Positions 8,870-18,439 are shown, counted from the first letter of the stretch. The stretch is 64,000 nucleotides of DNA from Cerasibacillus terrae (GCF_008039555.1 NZ_VDUW01000001.1:62001-126000); one strand, 5' to 3'. Notes: generated from the sequence alone by a model not told the origin. Numbers and translations: made by a program.

Positions 8870-9062
8870 AAGAGAATGAGCCACCCCAATTCCTGGTACA
8901 ATGTTTTTAACCCAAAAATATTGTCAGGAGGAATTGGAAATGACTCAAATTAATAATACATTAGATTTCGATAAAATCAAAGGAAAAGTTGTAAAGTAGT
9001 TAAATCTTTAATAGTCGTTATTTTAAATAAATTCATGGAAAAAGAACGATGGAATTTACACA
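8870..9062 (+). mobile_element. Relic of an IS256-family element (5' end of transposase)
   Basis: After AGGAGG, the ATG at 8940 encodes MTQINNTLDFDKIKGKVVK and then stops at 8997. From 8996 a second frame reads VVKSLIVVILNKFMEKERWNL. Together they match the beginning of IS256-family (mutator-type) transposases, which start MTQ... and continue VVKS.L..ILN..MEKER. A frameshift and loss of everything downstream make it inactive. The bases before the ATG (CCAATTCCTGG ... AGGAGGAATTGG) form an imperfect inverted repeat, as expected at the element's left end. No right end is seen. Confidence 0.6.
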
Positions 9063-9080
9063 GAATAAGTGATTTTACTG

Positions 9081-9235
9081 TTAATCGTGCTCAATTTCGG
9101 TAAAACCTGGAGATTACGGCACGAATACCCGTTAATCGTGCTCAATTTTGGTGAAATCCGGAGATTATGGTCACGAATATCTGTTAATCGTGCCCGCCTT
9201 TGGTAAAACCCCGTAAATATAATCATGAATAGCCG
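9081..9235 (+). repeat. Tandem repeat, three units of about 52 bp
   Basis: Three head-to-tail units start at 9081, 9132 and 9184 with TTAATCGTGC. They share ...TTTNGGTRAAAYC... and end in CACGAATA (CATGAATA in the third unit). Unit junctions carry CACGA...TCGTG dyads, so each junction could form a small hairpin. Units 1 and 2 are close and unit 3 is more diverged. No coding frame runs through. The 150 bases between the array and the next gene hold only its promoter region. Confidence 0.8.
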
Positions 9236-9393
9236 CTAATTATTTTCTACAAAATCCTACTATTCAATCCTATACCTTTCATTTTAAAAAAACCTAAGTA
9301 ATGAAACTTTTTTTCTTTTCATACGTAATAAATAGAAGTAACAAACAACTATATCTGTTATGATAGATAGGGAGATTTTGAAGGAGGATTTAT

Positions 9394-12144
9394 ATGGATG
9401 ATTTTAGGAAAACAATCAATATAAATGAACTGAAAAAATGGCGCCGAGCTGGAAAACGTCTTGCGATTACTATAGGAATTTTATTTATTGTAATAGTGCT
9501 TGGTTGGCCTACATTCAAATGGTTTACAGATTATATTTGGATGGAAACATTAGGGTTCGGTGATGTGTTTTCAACAATTCTTTCGAGTAAAATAATACTC
9601 GGTGCAGTTGGATTTGTTCTATTTTCTGTTACGACGTTTATTACATTATTTTGGATTCGTCGTACATACATGGGACATTTTGGACCACAGCAACTTCCAC
9701 CCTTTGTTACTAAGGGAAAAGTAATGAACTCAATTATTTCGTTTATCGCCATTATTATTGGGTTAATGGGAAGTGTTATTGTCCAAGGAATTGGTTGGGA
9801 ACCAGCTTTAAAATTATTGAAGCATGTGTCATTCGGTATTACAGATCCGTATTTTAATATGGACGTATCGTTTTATATGTTTGTTTTACCATTTTTGCAA
9901 TTTGTTATATTTGTTTTATTAGGACTTACTATTTTCTTCTTATTAGTAGAAATAGGGGCGTATTCCGTTTTCCATATGTACCGTGAAAATCGTTCCGCGC
10001 AATTGCATATGGGAATAACATTAGGTATTATCGGTATTTTACTCGCGGCTTTTCACTTTCTATCAAGTTATGGGACATTATTAACGAATAATGTAAATAT
10101 TTTTCAAGATAGTGTTGTTCATGGGTTAAGTTATACCGATAAACTTATTAATATCCCGAAAGCATATGTACTTGCTGCAGCTGCATTGATTGGTGCAATT
10201 TGGATGATTATCGCTTTATATCGGGGGAAGCTAGCCTCTATGATGAAGCCAATTATCATTTATATTGCTTTACTGCTTATTGGGCAAGGTGCATCAATTG
10301 TTGTGCAAAGTTTCGTTGTGTCACCAAATGAATTCGCTAAAGAAAAACCTTTCTTAGAACATAATTTAGAATTTACTCGTGCTGCATATGGTCTTGATTC
10401 CATTGAAGTAAAAGAGCACGCAGGTAATCATTCATTGTCAGAAGAAATGGTTGAGCGAAATGATTTAACACTCAATAATGTTCGTTTGAATGATAATAGA
10501 CCATTACTTGATATCTATAATCAAATCCAGACATTTCGTACCTATTATAAATTTAATAATGTAGATATAGATCGTTATAAGGTAGATGGCAATTATGAAC
10601 AAGTATTTATTGGTGCAAGAGAATTGAGTACGAACGATTTACCATCACAAGCAAAGACATGGGTAAACAGGAACTTACGTTATACGCATGGATATGGAAT
10701 AGCGATGAGTCATGTAAATAAAGTAACAAAGCAAGGTCAACCAAATTATATGGTGAAAAATTTACCACCAGAAGGCGACATTGACATTACTCGGCCACAA
10801 ATTTATTTCGGTGAAGAAGATTATCCGAATGTCATTGTTAATTCGAAAGTAGATGAATTTGATTATCCGGAAGGGGAATCAAATGAAACTCACCGTTATG
10901 AAGCTGATTTAGGAATTCCATTAAAAGGAATAAATAAAATTCTATTTGCAATAAATGAAGGTTCCTTCCGGATGTTTGTCTCTGATCAGTTAACGAAGGA
11001 AAGCCAGTTACTCCAAAACCGAAATATTATGGAACGCGTGAAAAAAATCGCGCCGTTTTTCGAATATGATGATGATCCATATATTTTCGTTCGTGAAGAT
11101 GGAAGCTTAGCATGGATTATTGATGCCTATGTAACTGCAGAACGTTATCCATACTCAGAACCACATGAAAAAAGTGAAAATTATATCCGTAATTCAGTGA
11201 AAGTGGTTATTGATGCTTATACAGGTGAAGTGGATTTCTATATTTCAGATAAAGAGGATCCATTATTACAGACATATGCTAAAATTTTCCCGGATTTATT
11301 TACCGAGGAAATTCCAGAAGATGTGCAGGATCATTTCCGCTATCCAGTAGATATGTTTAAAATACAAGCGAAAATGTATGGAACCTATCACATGTCCAAT
11401 TTAGAAGTATTTTATAATCGGGAGGATTACTGGCAATTCCCAACGGAAAAATATTTCAATAAAGATATTGAGATGAACCCATACTATATTACAATGGCAC
11501 TTCCTGAAGAAGACAAAGAAGAATTTGTTTTAATGACGCCATATACGCCTAAAAAACGACAAAATATGATTGCATGGATGGGTGTTCGTAATGATGGGGA
11601 TAATTATGGAGAAATGTTTGTATACCGTTTCCCAAAACAGAAAAACATCTATGGGCCACAACAAATTGAAAATCGGATTAACCAAGATAGTGTGATTTCG
11701 CAACAACTTAACCTGTGGGCACAAGGTGGTTCAGAGGTTATCCGGGGTAACATACTTGCTATACCGATTGAAGATACCGTTTTATACGTAGAACCTATTT
11801 ATATTGAATCTTCAAATGAAACATCACTTCCTGAAGTAAAACAAGTAGTGATGGCATATGGTGAGCATATTGTAATGGAAGAAACATTTGAGAAATCACT
11901 TGATAAAATTCTCCAATTAACAGATTCAAAGTATGATGAAAAATCAAAACCATCTAAAGATGAAGCAGAAGATAACGACCAAGATGCCGATGAAGATTTA
12001 CCAATGGAACATTCTGATGAAGTCCTAAGTGAAGTATCAGATTTATTTAATGCATATCAAGAAGCCTTATCAAATGGAGATTGGGAGAAATCTGCAGAAA
12101 TGATGCGAGAAATCGAAGCAAAATTAAATGAAATAAAAAAATAA
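9394..12144 (+). CDS. UPF0182 family large membrane protein
   Basis: 916-aa protein of the UPF0182 family (PF03699), function unknown. About seven membrane segments fall in residues 20-315 (for example ITIGILFIVIVLGWPTF and ILGAVGFVLFSVTTFITLFW). A large extracytoplasmic domain at about 320-850 follows, then an acidic linker (about 845-875, DEAEDNDQDADEDL) and a C-terminal helix (SDLFNAYQEALSNGDWEKSAEMM) like those at the end of other UPF0182 members. GGAGG precedes the ATG. It stands alone, flanked by the repeat patch and a terminator. Confidence 0.88.
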   Translation: MDDFRKTININELKKWRRAGKRLAITIGILFIVIVLGWPTFKWFTDYIWMETLGFGDVFSTILSSKIILGAVGFVLFSVTTFITLFWIRRTYMGHFGPQQLPPFVTKGKVMNSIISFIAIIIGLMGSVIVQGIGWEPALKLLKHVSFGITDPYFNMDVSFYMFVLPFLQFVIFVLLGLTIFFLLVEIGAYSVFHMYRENRSAQLHMGITLGIIGILLAAFHFLSSYGTLLTNNVNIFQDSVVHGLSYTDKLINIPKAYVLAAAALIGAIWMIIALYRGKLASMMKPIIIYIALLLIGQGASIVVQSFVVSPNEFAKEKPFLEHNLEFTRAAYGLDSIEVKEHAGNHSLSEEMVERNDLTLNNVRLNDNRPLLDIYNQIQTFRTYYKFNNVDIDRYKVDGNYEQVFIGARELSTNDLPSQAKTWVNRNLRYTHGYGIAMSHVNKVTKQGQPNYMVKNLPPEGDIDITRPQIYFGEEDYPNVIVNSKVDEFDYPEGESNETHRYEADLGIPLKGINKILFAINEGSFRMFVSDQLTKESQLLQNRNIMERVKKIAPFFEYDDDPYIFVREDGSLAWIIDAYVTAERYPYSEPHEKSENYIRNSVKVVIDAYTGEVDFYISDKEDPLLQTYAKIFPDLFTEEIPEDVQDHFRYPVDMFKIQAKMYGTYHMSNLEVFYNREDYWQFPTEKYFNKDIEMNPYYITMALPEEDKEEFVLMTPYTPKKRQNMIAWMGVRNDGDNYGEMFVYRFPKQKNIYGPQQIENRINQDSVISQQLNLWAQGGSEVIRGNILAIPIEDTVLYVEPIYIESSNETSLPEVKQVVMAYGEHIVMEETFEKSLDKILQLTDSKYDEKSKPSKDEAEDNDQDADEDLPMEHSDEVLSEVSDLFNAYQEALSNGDWEKSAEMMREIEAKLNEIKK

Positions 12145-12153
12145 ACAATGTAC

Positions 12154-12188
12154 GCCGTTTCTAAAAGTAGAAACGGCATCTTTTTTTG
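12154..12188 (+). terminator. Terminator of the UPF0182 gene
   Basis: Nine-bp stem GCCGTTTCT / AGAAACGGC with a 6-base loop, followed closely by seven T. Confidence 0.9.
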
Positions 12189-12328
12189 CATTTTACTTCC
12201 AAAACAGAAAATAACCAATTTTTTTACTTTAATTATTCTATTTATTTTTTTTGAACTTGTCTATATAATCAATGATATGGCAATTTTTTCACTGTCAATT
12301 TGTTTAAAAAAATAAGGAGAGTTTATTT

Positions 12329-13852
12329 ATGGTAAAAAAGAAGAGAGGGATCTTTCAACGTTTTCTTGACATGATTGAAAAAACAGGTAATAAATTACCT
12401 AATCCAATCACCTTGTTTGCGTTGTTAGCCATTCTTGTTCTTGTATTATCGGCTATCCTGTCTACATTTGGAATTAGTGTAGAACATCCGGGGAAAGAAG
12501 GAGAAATAGTTGAAATTAAGAATCTCCTTGATGCTGATGGAATACGATATTTATTTACAAGTTTAGCGGATAACTTTGTTGGATTCGCTCCTCTGGGAGT
12601 AGTACTCGTTACAATGCTAGGAATCGGTGTAGCTGAAAGGTCTGGCTTAATTAGTGCGGTACTTCGAGGGTTTGTCTTAGCTGTACCGAAACAATTGATT
12701 ACAGCTGGGTTAGTTTTTGCAGGGATTATGTCTAGTGTCGCTTCTGATGCAGGTTATGTTGTTTTGCCACCACTTGGAGCTGTTATTTTCGCAGCATTGG
12801 GACGTCACCCACTAGTAGGGCTAGCAGCAGCATTTGCCGGGGTTTCTGCTGGTTTTAGTGCAAACCTATTTTTATCTTCTACAGATGCGATGTTAGGTGA
12901 AATGACCATTGATGCAGCAGCTATTATCGATCCTGCATATGCAGAATCAATGAGTATTGCGATGAACTACTACTTTATCATCGTGTCTGTATTTTGGTTA
13001 ACCATTCTTGGTGCTTGGATAACTGAAAAAATCGTAGAACCACGTTTGGGAGCGTATACAGGAGAACATAAGGAAAAATTAGAAAAGCTTACTTCCATAG
13101 AGAAAAAAGGAATTATATGGGCTATTCTTTCTGGTATTGTTGGAGCTGTTTTAATATCATTCTTAGTTTTACCAGAAAATGCACCTTTACGCGCAGAAGA
13201 TGGCAGTATTATTATTAATTCACCATTTATGCAATCACTTGTTCCGATTATTACGGTATTGTTTTTCATACCAGGTCTTGTCTATGGAATTATCACAAAG
13301 ACTATTCGAAGTGATAAAGATGTAGCAAAGCAAATGTCCGATACGATGGCATCCATGGGAATGTTCATTGTGCTAGCATTTACAGCAGGACAGTTTGTTG
13401 CGTATTTTAATGAATCTAATATGGGACTTGTACTAGGTGTAAAGGGTGCTGAATTCTTACAGGAAATTAAGCTTACTGGTATCCCATTAATTCTTTTATT
13501 TATTGTTATTGCTGCATTTATTAATTTATTTATTGGTAGCGCCTCCGCCAAATGGGCAATGATGGCTCCAGTATTTGTGCCAATTATGATGCAATTGGGT
13601 TATTCACCAGAGTTGACACAGATGGCATACCGAATTGCGGATTCATCAACAAACATCATCACACCATTAATGACGTATTTTGCGTTAATTATTGCGTTTG
13701 CGCAAAAGTATGACAAGAAAATGGGGATTGGAACATTGATTTCTGTTATGTTACCATATTCACTTATTTTCCTTGTTGGTTGGACTTTATTACTAATTGT
13801 GTGGATATTCCTTGGAATTGATCTTGGACCAGCATCTCCCATCACATTCTAA
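12329..13852 (+). CDS. abgT: AbgT family transporter
   Basis: 507-aa membrane transporter of the AbgT family, known for p-aminobenzoyl-glutamate uptake and, in other members, sulfonamide/antimetabolite export. The cytoplasmic start (RFLDMIEKTGNKLPNPITLF) is the typical family N-terminus. About eleven hydrophobic segments and two re-entrant-like loops follow, including SSVASDAGYVVLPPLGAV and SSTNIITPLMTYF. An AAGGAGAG ribosome site precedes the ATG. It is monocistronic and ends in a terminator at 13865-13903. The substrate cannot be read from sequence. Confidence 0.88.
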   Translation: MVKKKRGIFQRFLDMIEKTGNKLPNPITLFALLAILVLVLSAILSTFGISVEHPGKEGEIVEIKNLLDADGIRYLFTSLADNFVGFAPLGVVLVTMLGIGVAERSGLISAVLRGFVLAVPKQLITAGLVFAGIMSSVASDAGYVVLPPLGAVIFAALGRHPLVGLAAAFAGVSAGFSANLFLSSTDAMLGEMTIDAAAIIDPAYAESMSIAMNYYFIIVSVFWLTILGAWITEKIVEPRLGAYTGEHKEKLEKLTSIEKKGIIWAILSGIVGAVLISFLVLPENAPLRAEDGSIIINSPFMQSLVPIITVLFFIPGLVYGIITKTIRSDKDVAKQMSDTMASMGMFIVLAFTAGQFVAYFNESNMGLVLGVKGAEFLQEIKLTGIPLILLFIVIAAFINLFIGSASAKWAMMAPVFVPIMMQLGYSPELTQMAYRIADSSTNIITPLMTYFALIIAFAQKYDKKMGIGTLISVMLPYSLIFLVGWTLLLIVWIFLGIDLGPASPITF

Positions 13853-13864
13853 TATTAAATTACT

Positions 13865-13903
13865 GGAAGTTGTCTATCACGTATAGAGCAACTTCCTTTT
13901 TTA
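13865..13903 (+). terminator. Terminator of abgT
   Basis: GGAAGTTG pairs with CAACTTCC around an inner short stem, then six T. Confidence 0.85.
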
Positions 13904-13929
13904 TTTAAAGTAAACCTTCAGTTGAATTT

Positions 13930-14113
13930 ATCTGAGGTTAACTGGCTGTAAGATTCCCACTTCAAGTATTCAAGAGAATAAATAATTATAGGTGGAGGAG
14001 GCAGAGAACAAGTGAAACACCCGATTCGTTCAAGGACTTTAGGTCATAGCCATTGTGGTGCTATTAATCAGTGGAGACGAGGAAAATTTCACTGATTGAA
14101 TTTATACTTTATT
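13930..14113 (+). repeat. Dispersed structured repeat, copy A (full length, diverged)
   Basis: The head reads GGTTAACTGGCTGTAAGA and the tail ACTGATTGAATTTATACTTT. Between them are CCCACTTCAAG, TATAGGTGGAGGAG, CCCGATTCGTTCAA and ATCAGTGGAG, in the order found in copies B and C. It lies between abgT and the MFS gene. The remaining bases of this 328-base gap hold the abgT terminator and the MFS promoter region. Confidence 0.7.
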
Positions 14114-14180
14114 AAAAGGTTGTTTTTTTCGAATTTGTTGGGATTTAAGATATAATATAGAGGAAAGAGAGGAATCCATC

Positions 14181-15332
14181 ATGACAAAATTGCTCTATAT
14201 TGTTATCGTTGTATCTTTTTTAGATACATTTATTCAATTACCAATTATCACCCCTTATGCAATTGACCTTGGTGCATCACATTTGTTAACAGGTGCGATT
14301 GTTGCAGTTTATTCATTAACTAATATGGTTGGAAATGTTGTTGGTGGGCATTTTATTGACCGCTTCGGAAGGAAGAAAATGTTGGTTGGTGGAATGAGTA
14401 CAGTTGCAGTTATTTTGTTATTTTACCCACTGGCACAAACAGGGATGCAATTATTAATTATTCGATTTCTACATGGATTAGCAGGTGGTGTATTAATCCC
14501 AGCAGCTTTTGCATTTATTGGTGATCAAACAAAGAAAAAGACACGTGGGAAAACAATGGCATTTACCGGAGGGTCCATTGGGATTGCAGCAATAGCAGGA
14601 CCAGCTATTGGTGGTGCAATGGCAGCTAGGTCGAAAGTAGAGTACGTGTTTATCTTTGTTGCGATTTTATTTGCCATTACTTCCGTCATTGTAATCAAAT
14701 TTATTCAAGAGTCTTATGTTACAACAGAAAGGGGAAAGACTTCTCCAAGACAATTTATTCCATTACTGAAAAACCCACTTATTTTGCAGGCATCTTTAGC
14801 AGCTTTTGCGCTCATGATAAGTAATGGGACACTTGCCTTTGCCCTTCCATTAAAAGTGGAGGAAATTATGTTGACAACAGAAGCGACGGGGATTTTATTG
14901 AGCACATTCGGTATTACTGCTTTAATAGTATTTTTAACACCTGTTAATCGAATATATGATCGATATTCTCCTATTCCACTGGTTGTTATTGGCATTGGCT
15001 TAATCGGTGTTTCTTTATTTTTTGTAAGTTTTATTAGTGTGTTTTGGACTGGTTTTATCGCAATGGTTGTTTATGGTATTGGTTTTGCATTTATTTTCCC
15101 ATCAATGAATCGAATGGTTGCTGATGCATCTGAAAAAGAGGATCGAGGCAAAGCATATGGTATTTTTTATGCCTTCTTCTCATTAGGTGTTGTTGCTGGT
15201 TCGCTGCTTTCTGGTATTGTTTCACAGTATTTAGGTATGCCATTTATTTTTAGTGCAGTAATCATGATCATTTGCGGGGTCATTTTACTATTAATCGCAA
15301 AGTTTCACCAACATGAAGTAAACGTTCAATAA
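14181..15332 (+). CDS. MFS transporter (12-TM drug/metabolite exporter type)
   Basis: 383-aa major facilitator with about twelve membrane helices. The motif A loop between TM2 and TM3 reads GGHFIDRFGRKKM (about residue 54), as in DHA1 exporters. A motif C-like GGSIGIAAIAGPAIGGA stretch lies in TM5, supporting efflux direction. The ATG follows GAGAGGAATCC. It is shorter than most DHA1 proteins (390-400 aa) but appears complete. Substrate unknown. It is probably transcribed alone; no terminator is obvious before the CBS gene 78 bases on, so readthrough is possible. Confidence 0.8.
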   Translation: MTKLLYIVIVVSFLDTFIQLPIITPYAIDLGASHLLTGAIVAVYSLTNMVGNVVGGHFIDRFGRKKMLVGGMSTVAVILLFYPLAQTGMQLLIIRFLHGLAGGVLIPAAFAFIGDQTKKKTRGKTMAFTGGSIGIAAIAGPAIGGAMAARSKVEYVFIFVAILFAITSVIVIKFIQESYVTTERGKTSPRQFIPLLKNPLILQASLAAFALMISNGTLAFALPLKVEEIMLTTEATGILLSTFGITALIVFLTPVNRIYDRYSPIPLVVIGIGLIGVSLFFVSFISVFWTGFIAMVVYGIGFAFIFPSMNRMVADASEKEDRGKAYGIFYAFFSLGVVAGSLLSGIVSQYLGMPFIFSAVIMIICGVILLLIAKFHQHEVNVQ

Positions 15333-15410
15333 AAGGATTTCTTTGTAAAACTTTCCTATTATATTTTAGTGCTGTTTGTCCATCCTAAGATATGAAAGGG
15401 AGGTTTTGTT

Positions 15411-15848
15411 GTGAGTCAATTACGTAATATTATGACATCGAATGTTATAACAGTACAGGAATCACAGTCCATTCAAGAAGCTGCTGGTTTGATGAGACAG
15501 CATAATATTGGTTCAATTCCAGTCGTAAATAACCAAGGACAAATGACGGGTATTTTAACAGACCGTGATATTACGCTTCGATCTACAGCACAAGGTCAGA
15601 CACCGAATGTACCAGTATCTCAAGTTATGTCTTCTCAACAAATGGTTAGTGCGACACCGAATATGGGTGTTGAGGAAGCTGCGCAACTTATGTCTGACCA
15701 ACAAATCCGACGCCTTCCTGTTCTTGAGAATGGACAAATTATCGGGATGGTTGCTTTGGGAGATTTAGCAGTCCAACAGCAACATGACCAAAAGGCTGGC
15801 CAAGCTCTTAGTGGTATCTCGAATCCTTCATCACCAACCACAAAATAA
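15411..15848 (+). CDS. CBS-domain pair protein (YhcV-like)
   Basis: 145-aa cytoplasmic protein made of two CBS domains (about residues 7-60 and 70-125: TVQESQSIQEAAGLM..., ATPNMGVEEAAQLM...), each ending in a G-x-[LIV]-T-D/G-x-x-D/G-D pattern (GILTDRDI, GMVALGDL). Such stand-alone pairs bind adenine nucleotides and act as energy or ionic sensors. The start is GTG at 15411 behind GGGAGG. The C-terminal tail (SNPSSPTTK) is disordered. It resembles B. subtilis YhcV. The partner is unknown. Confidence 0.8.
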   Translation: MSQLRNIMTSNVITVQESQSIQEAAGLMRQHNIGSIPVVNNQGQMTGILTDRDITLRSTAQGQTPNVPVSQVMSSQQMVSATPNMGVEEAAQLMSDQQIRRLPVLENGQIIGMVALGDLAVQQQHDQKAGQALSGISNPSSPTTK

Positions 15849-15856
15849 ATTATAAG

Positions 15857-15896
15857 AAAAAACCAATTCTCTTTTTTCAAGAGGATTGGTTTTTTT
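15857..15896 (+). terminator. Terminator of the CBS gene
   Basis: AAACCAATTCTCTT pairs with AAGAGGATTGGTTT with one mismatch; a long T-run follows. Confidence 0.88.
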
Positions 15897-16011
15897 GAGT
15901 TCAATCTAAGAGTAATAGGGTGACACACCTATATTCCTTTCTAAGTATATGATATTATAAAAGAAGAACAATTGTAAAAAATCAGTAACTATTGTTGAGA
16001 GGATGATTTTT

Positions 16012-16992
16012 ATGAAAGCATTTGTACATGAATATGGGAAAATGAAATTAAAAAATATGGAAGCCCCAATTGCTGGACCCAAAGATGTAATTGTTCAATT
16101 ACGTGTTGCAGGATTGAATCGAAGGGATCTCTACATCCCAAACAGGCGTGGAGATGAAGCAAGCGCATTAATTATTGGGTCAGATGGTGCGGGTGTAATA
16201 GAATCGGTAGGAAAAGAGGTCAGTACCTTAAAAGTAGGGGATGAAGTCATTATTAATCCATCATTAAGATGGGATGAAAATTGTGACGCCCCACCAGAAA
16301 CGTTCGATATTCTTGGGATGCCTGATCATGGAACATTTGCAGAAAAAATTGCCTTGCCTGCCGAACAGGTTGAAAAGAAGCCTGAGTATATAAGTTGGGA
16401 AGAAGCCGGGGTACTTGCATTGTCTGCATTAACAGGATATCGTGCATTATTTACAAAAGGATCTGTAAAAAAAGATGATACAGTATTCATCCCTGGTGCA
16501 GGTAGTGGTGTAGCAACCTATCTCATTCAATTTGCAAAAAACATTGGGGCGAAAGTAATTGTTACATCAAGAAGTGAGGCAAAACGACTTAAGGCGAAAG
16601 AACTTGGAGCGGATATCGCATTGGATACAAACAGTGATTGGGAGAAAGAATTACAAGATGAGACAATCGATCTTGTAATTGAAAGTGTAGGAAAAGCTAC
16701 ATTTAATCGATCACTTAATATATTAAAAAAAGGTGGAAGAATCGTTGTATTTGGTGCAACAACAGAAGATGTAGTTGATTTGGATTTACGGAAATTTTTC
16801 TATGGCCAATATCAGTTGTTTGGTTCTACAATGGGAAGTAGGGAAGAGCTACGAGAAATGTTAGCACATATGGATACATATAAAACCCATCCTGTTGTAG
16901 ATAGAACATATCCGATGGAGGATATCCACGAGGCAATGGATTATCTAGAAGAAAATAAACAATTTGGAAAGATTGCGCTACGAATAAAATAG
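16012..16992 (+). CDS. MDR-superfamily zinc-free alcohol dehydrogenase/quinone oxidoreductase (YogA-like)
   Basis: 326-aa medium-chain dehydrogenase/reductase. It has an N-terminal GroES-like domain (residues 1-120) and a Rossmann domain with IPGAGSGVATYLIQ near residue 162. Catalytic zinc ligands are incomplete: NRRDLYIPN replaces the usual Cys, and no structural-zinc Cys cluster is present. It is therefore likely an NAD(P)H quinone or enone reductase. ATG 16012 lies behind GAGAGG; an ATG at 16003 overlaps that site. It is convergent with the third cytochrome gene and shares a terminator with it. Confidence 0.78.
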   Translation: MKAFVHEYGKMKLKNMEAPIAGPKDVIVQLRVAGLNRRDLYIPNRRGDEASALIIGSDGAGVIESVGKEVSTLKVGDEVIINPSLRWDENCDAPPETFDILGMPDHGTFAEKIALPAEQVEKKPEYISWEEAGVLALSALTGYRALFTKGSVKKDDTVFIPGAGSGVATYLIQFAKNIGAKVIVTSRSEAKRLKAKELGADIALDTNSDWEKELQDETIDLVIESVGKATFNRSLNILKKGGRIVVFGATTEDVVDLDLRKFFYGQYQLFGSTMGSREELREMLAHMDTYKTHPVVDRTYPMEDIHEAMDYLEENKQFGKIALRIK

Positions 16993-16997
16993 AGTAT

Positions 16998-17044
16998 AAG
17001 GAATGCACACCTATTCTCCAAGAAGGTATTGGTGTGCATTCCTT
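16998..17044. terminator. Bidirectional terminator
   Basis: A 14-bp perfect stem (AAGGAATGCACACC and its complement) lies between the convergent MDR oxidoreductase and cytochrome genes. Confidence 0.85.
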
Positions 17045-17061
17045 ACTATTGATTGTAATAT

Positions 17062-18000
17062 TTAGTTTTCTTCTGCTGGAATAACGTTTTCAATTTCAGT
17101 CCAGTCAAATTTTCCTTCACGGATTTTTTCACGACGGTCTTTTGTAATGATATCTGTTGGACGACCACCTTCTGGCCAGTCTGTATCATGTCCTTTCCAT
17201 TCTGGACGTTCTTGAGATAATATGAAAGCTGCTAAATCTGCTGCTTCTTGATCGGTTAATTGAGGTTCTTCTGCTGGGGGCATGTTGTTTTTTAAATACC
17301 CGGCCATTTTTACCATTCTTGCCATTCCAGCACCATCATTAAAGGAGTCATCTCCCCATAAAGCCGGTCCTGAATTTGCTCCTGTACCTGATCCGTCTGT
17401 GGCATGACATGACATACAGTTCTTCTCTTCATATAATTCTTCCCCACGAGTAACATCAGGTTCAGGTATTTCTTTCATTGTATTTAACATGCGCCAAGGA
17501 ATTTCTTCGCCAACTTCAATGCCTTCTGAAATATAAGTTAGATAAGCTACTAGTGAACGCATTTCTTTACTATCGTTTGGAATCATTTCTCCATTCATGC
17601 TTCGAACCATACATCCGTTGATACGATCTTCGAGTGTAAATACCACTCCTTCACGTGGACGATATTGCGGAAATTGTGTTGTTACACCAACCATGGAAGA
17701 AGATTGTGCAACACCACCATCGGCATGGCAGCTTTGGCAAGATAGTTCATTTCCAACGTTTTCTTCTAGAACAACATGTGTTTCATTAAATACTTCTTCC
17801 CCATATTGAATATATTCTGTTGCAGGGTCATCTGGATCCAAGTCTTCCAGAGAAGGTGGATTGTAAGCTAATTCTTCTGTTTTACTCTTTACTTTTTCAT
17901 CTTCTTTAGGAGAAACCTCTTCACTACTACTGTTTGAACAAGCGGTAAATAAAAGAACAACTAATAAAATTACTAAGCATAATCCTTTTTTCTTAAACAT
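17062..18000 (-). CDS. TsdA-like diheme cytochrome c lipoprotein, copy 3
   Basis: 312-aa exported lipoprotein. A lysine-rich start (MFKKKG) and lipobox LFTAC are followed by an acidic Ser/Glu/Lys linker and two haem sites, CQSCH and CMSCH. It shares with copies 1 and 2 the VGNELSCxSCHADGG, EDRINGCMVRSMNG, FNDGAGMAR and GRPTDIITKDRREKI blocks. The Cys in the middle block matches the haem 1 ligand region of thiosulfate dehydrogenase TsdA. ATG 18000 lies behind GGGAGGA; an upstream TTG is too close to that site. It is monocistronic, 10 kb from the other two. The electron partner is unknown. Confidence 0.72.
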   Translation of the reverse strand: MFKKKGLCLVILLVVLLFTACSNSSSEEVSPKEDEKVKSKTEELAYNPPSLEDLDPDDPATEYIQYGEEVFNETHVVLEENVGNELSCQSCHADGGVAQSSSMVGVTTQFPQYRPREGVVFTLEDRINGCMVRSMNGEMIPNDSKEMRSLVAYLTYISEGIEVGEEIPWRMLNTMKEIPEPDVTRGEELYEEKNCMSCHATDGSGTGANSGPALWGDDSFNDGAGMARMVKMAGYLKNNMPPAEEPQLTDQEAADLAAFILSQERPEWKGHDTDWPEGGRPTDIITKDRREKIREGKFDWTEIENVIPAEEN

Positions 18001-18227
18001 AAGAATCAAATCCTCCCTTTTTTGTGAAAATTCTATATCTCTATATTTTCATTATATATTAGGATGACTTTTATAAATAGATATAAGTAGAATAAAATAG
18101 AAGGATTCAATATTTTGCCATATATATTTCAAGAATAGTTCATAAATTAATTTTTATTGTTTGTATTTTCATAATAAGGGTATTTAATAAATTAGTTATC
18201 GTAACATAGTCAAAAAAGATAAGCACA

Positions 18228-18261
18228 AGAAAAGCAATGCCCTAGGGACATCGCTTTTCTA
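18228..18261 (-). terminator. Terminator of the yjcZ-like cluster
   Basis: AGAAAAGC-ATG pairs with CAT-GCTTTTCT around CCCTAGGGA. It lies just past the last yjcZ-like stop; on the minus strand it is followed by a T-rich stretch. Confidence 0.6.
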
Positions 18262-18267
18262 GATTGT

Positions 18268-18411
18268 TTAGCAATACCAAGCTGCACCTACAATAATAAG
18301 TAGGATGAATAGTACAACGATTAAAGAGAATCCTCTTCCATAACCATAGTTTCCAGTAGCTGGTGCAGTATAGCCGTAACCGTAATTTTGACAACCCCAA
18401 CCGAATGACAT
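18268..18411 (-). CDS. YjcZ-family tiny sporulation membrane protein, copy 1
   Basis: 47-aa peptide with a Gly/Tyr-rich start ([19 protein letters not shown]) and one hydrophobic helix [18 protein letters not shown]. This matches the tiny transmembrane YjcZ family found in Bacillus spores. AAAGGAG precedes the ATG. It is the last of three tandem paralogues. Function unknown; likely made in sporulation by homology. Confidence 0.82.
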   Translation of the reverse strand: MSFGWGCQNYGYGYTAPATGNYGYGRGFSLIVVLFILLIIVGAAWYC

Positions 18412-18439
18412 AATAACGAACGCTCCTTTCTATTCTAAA

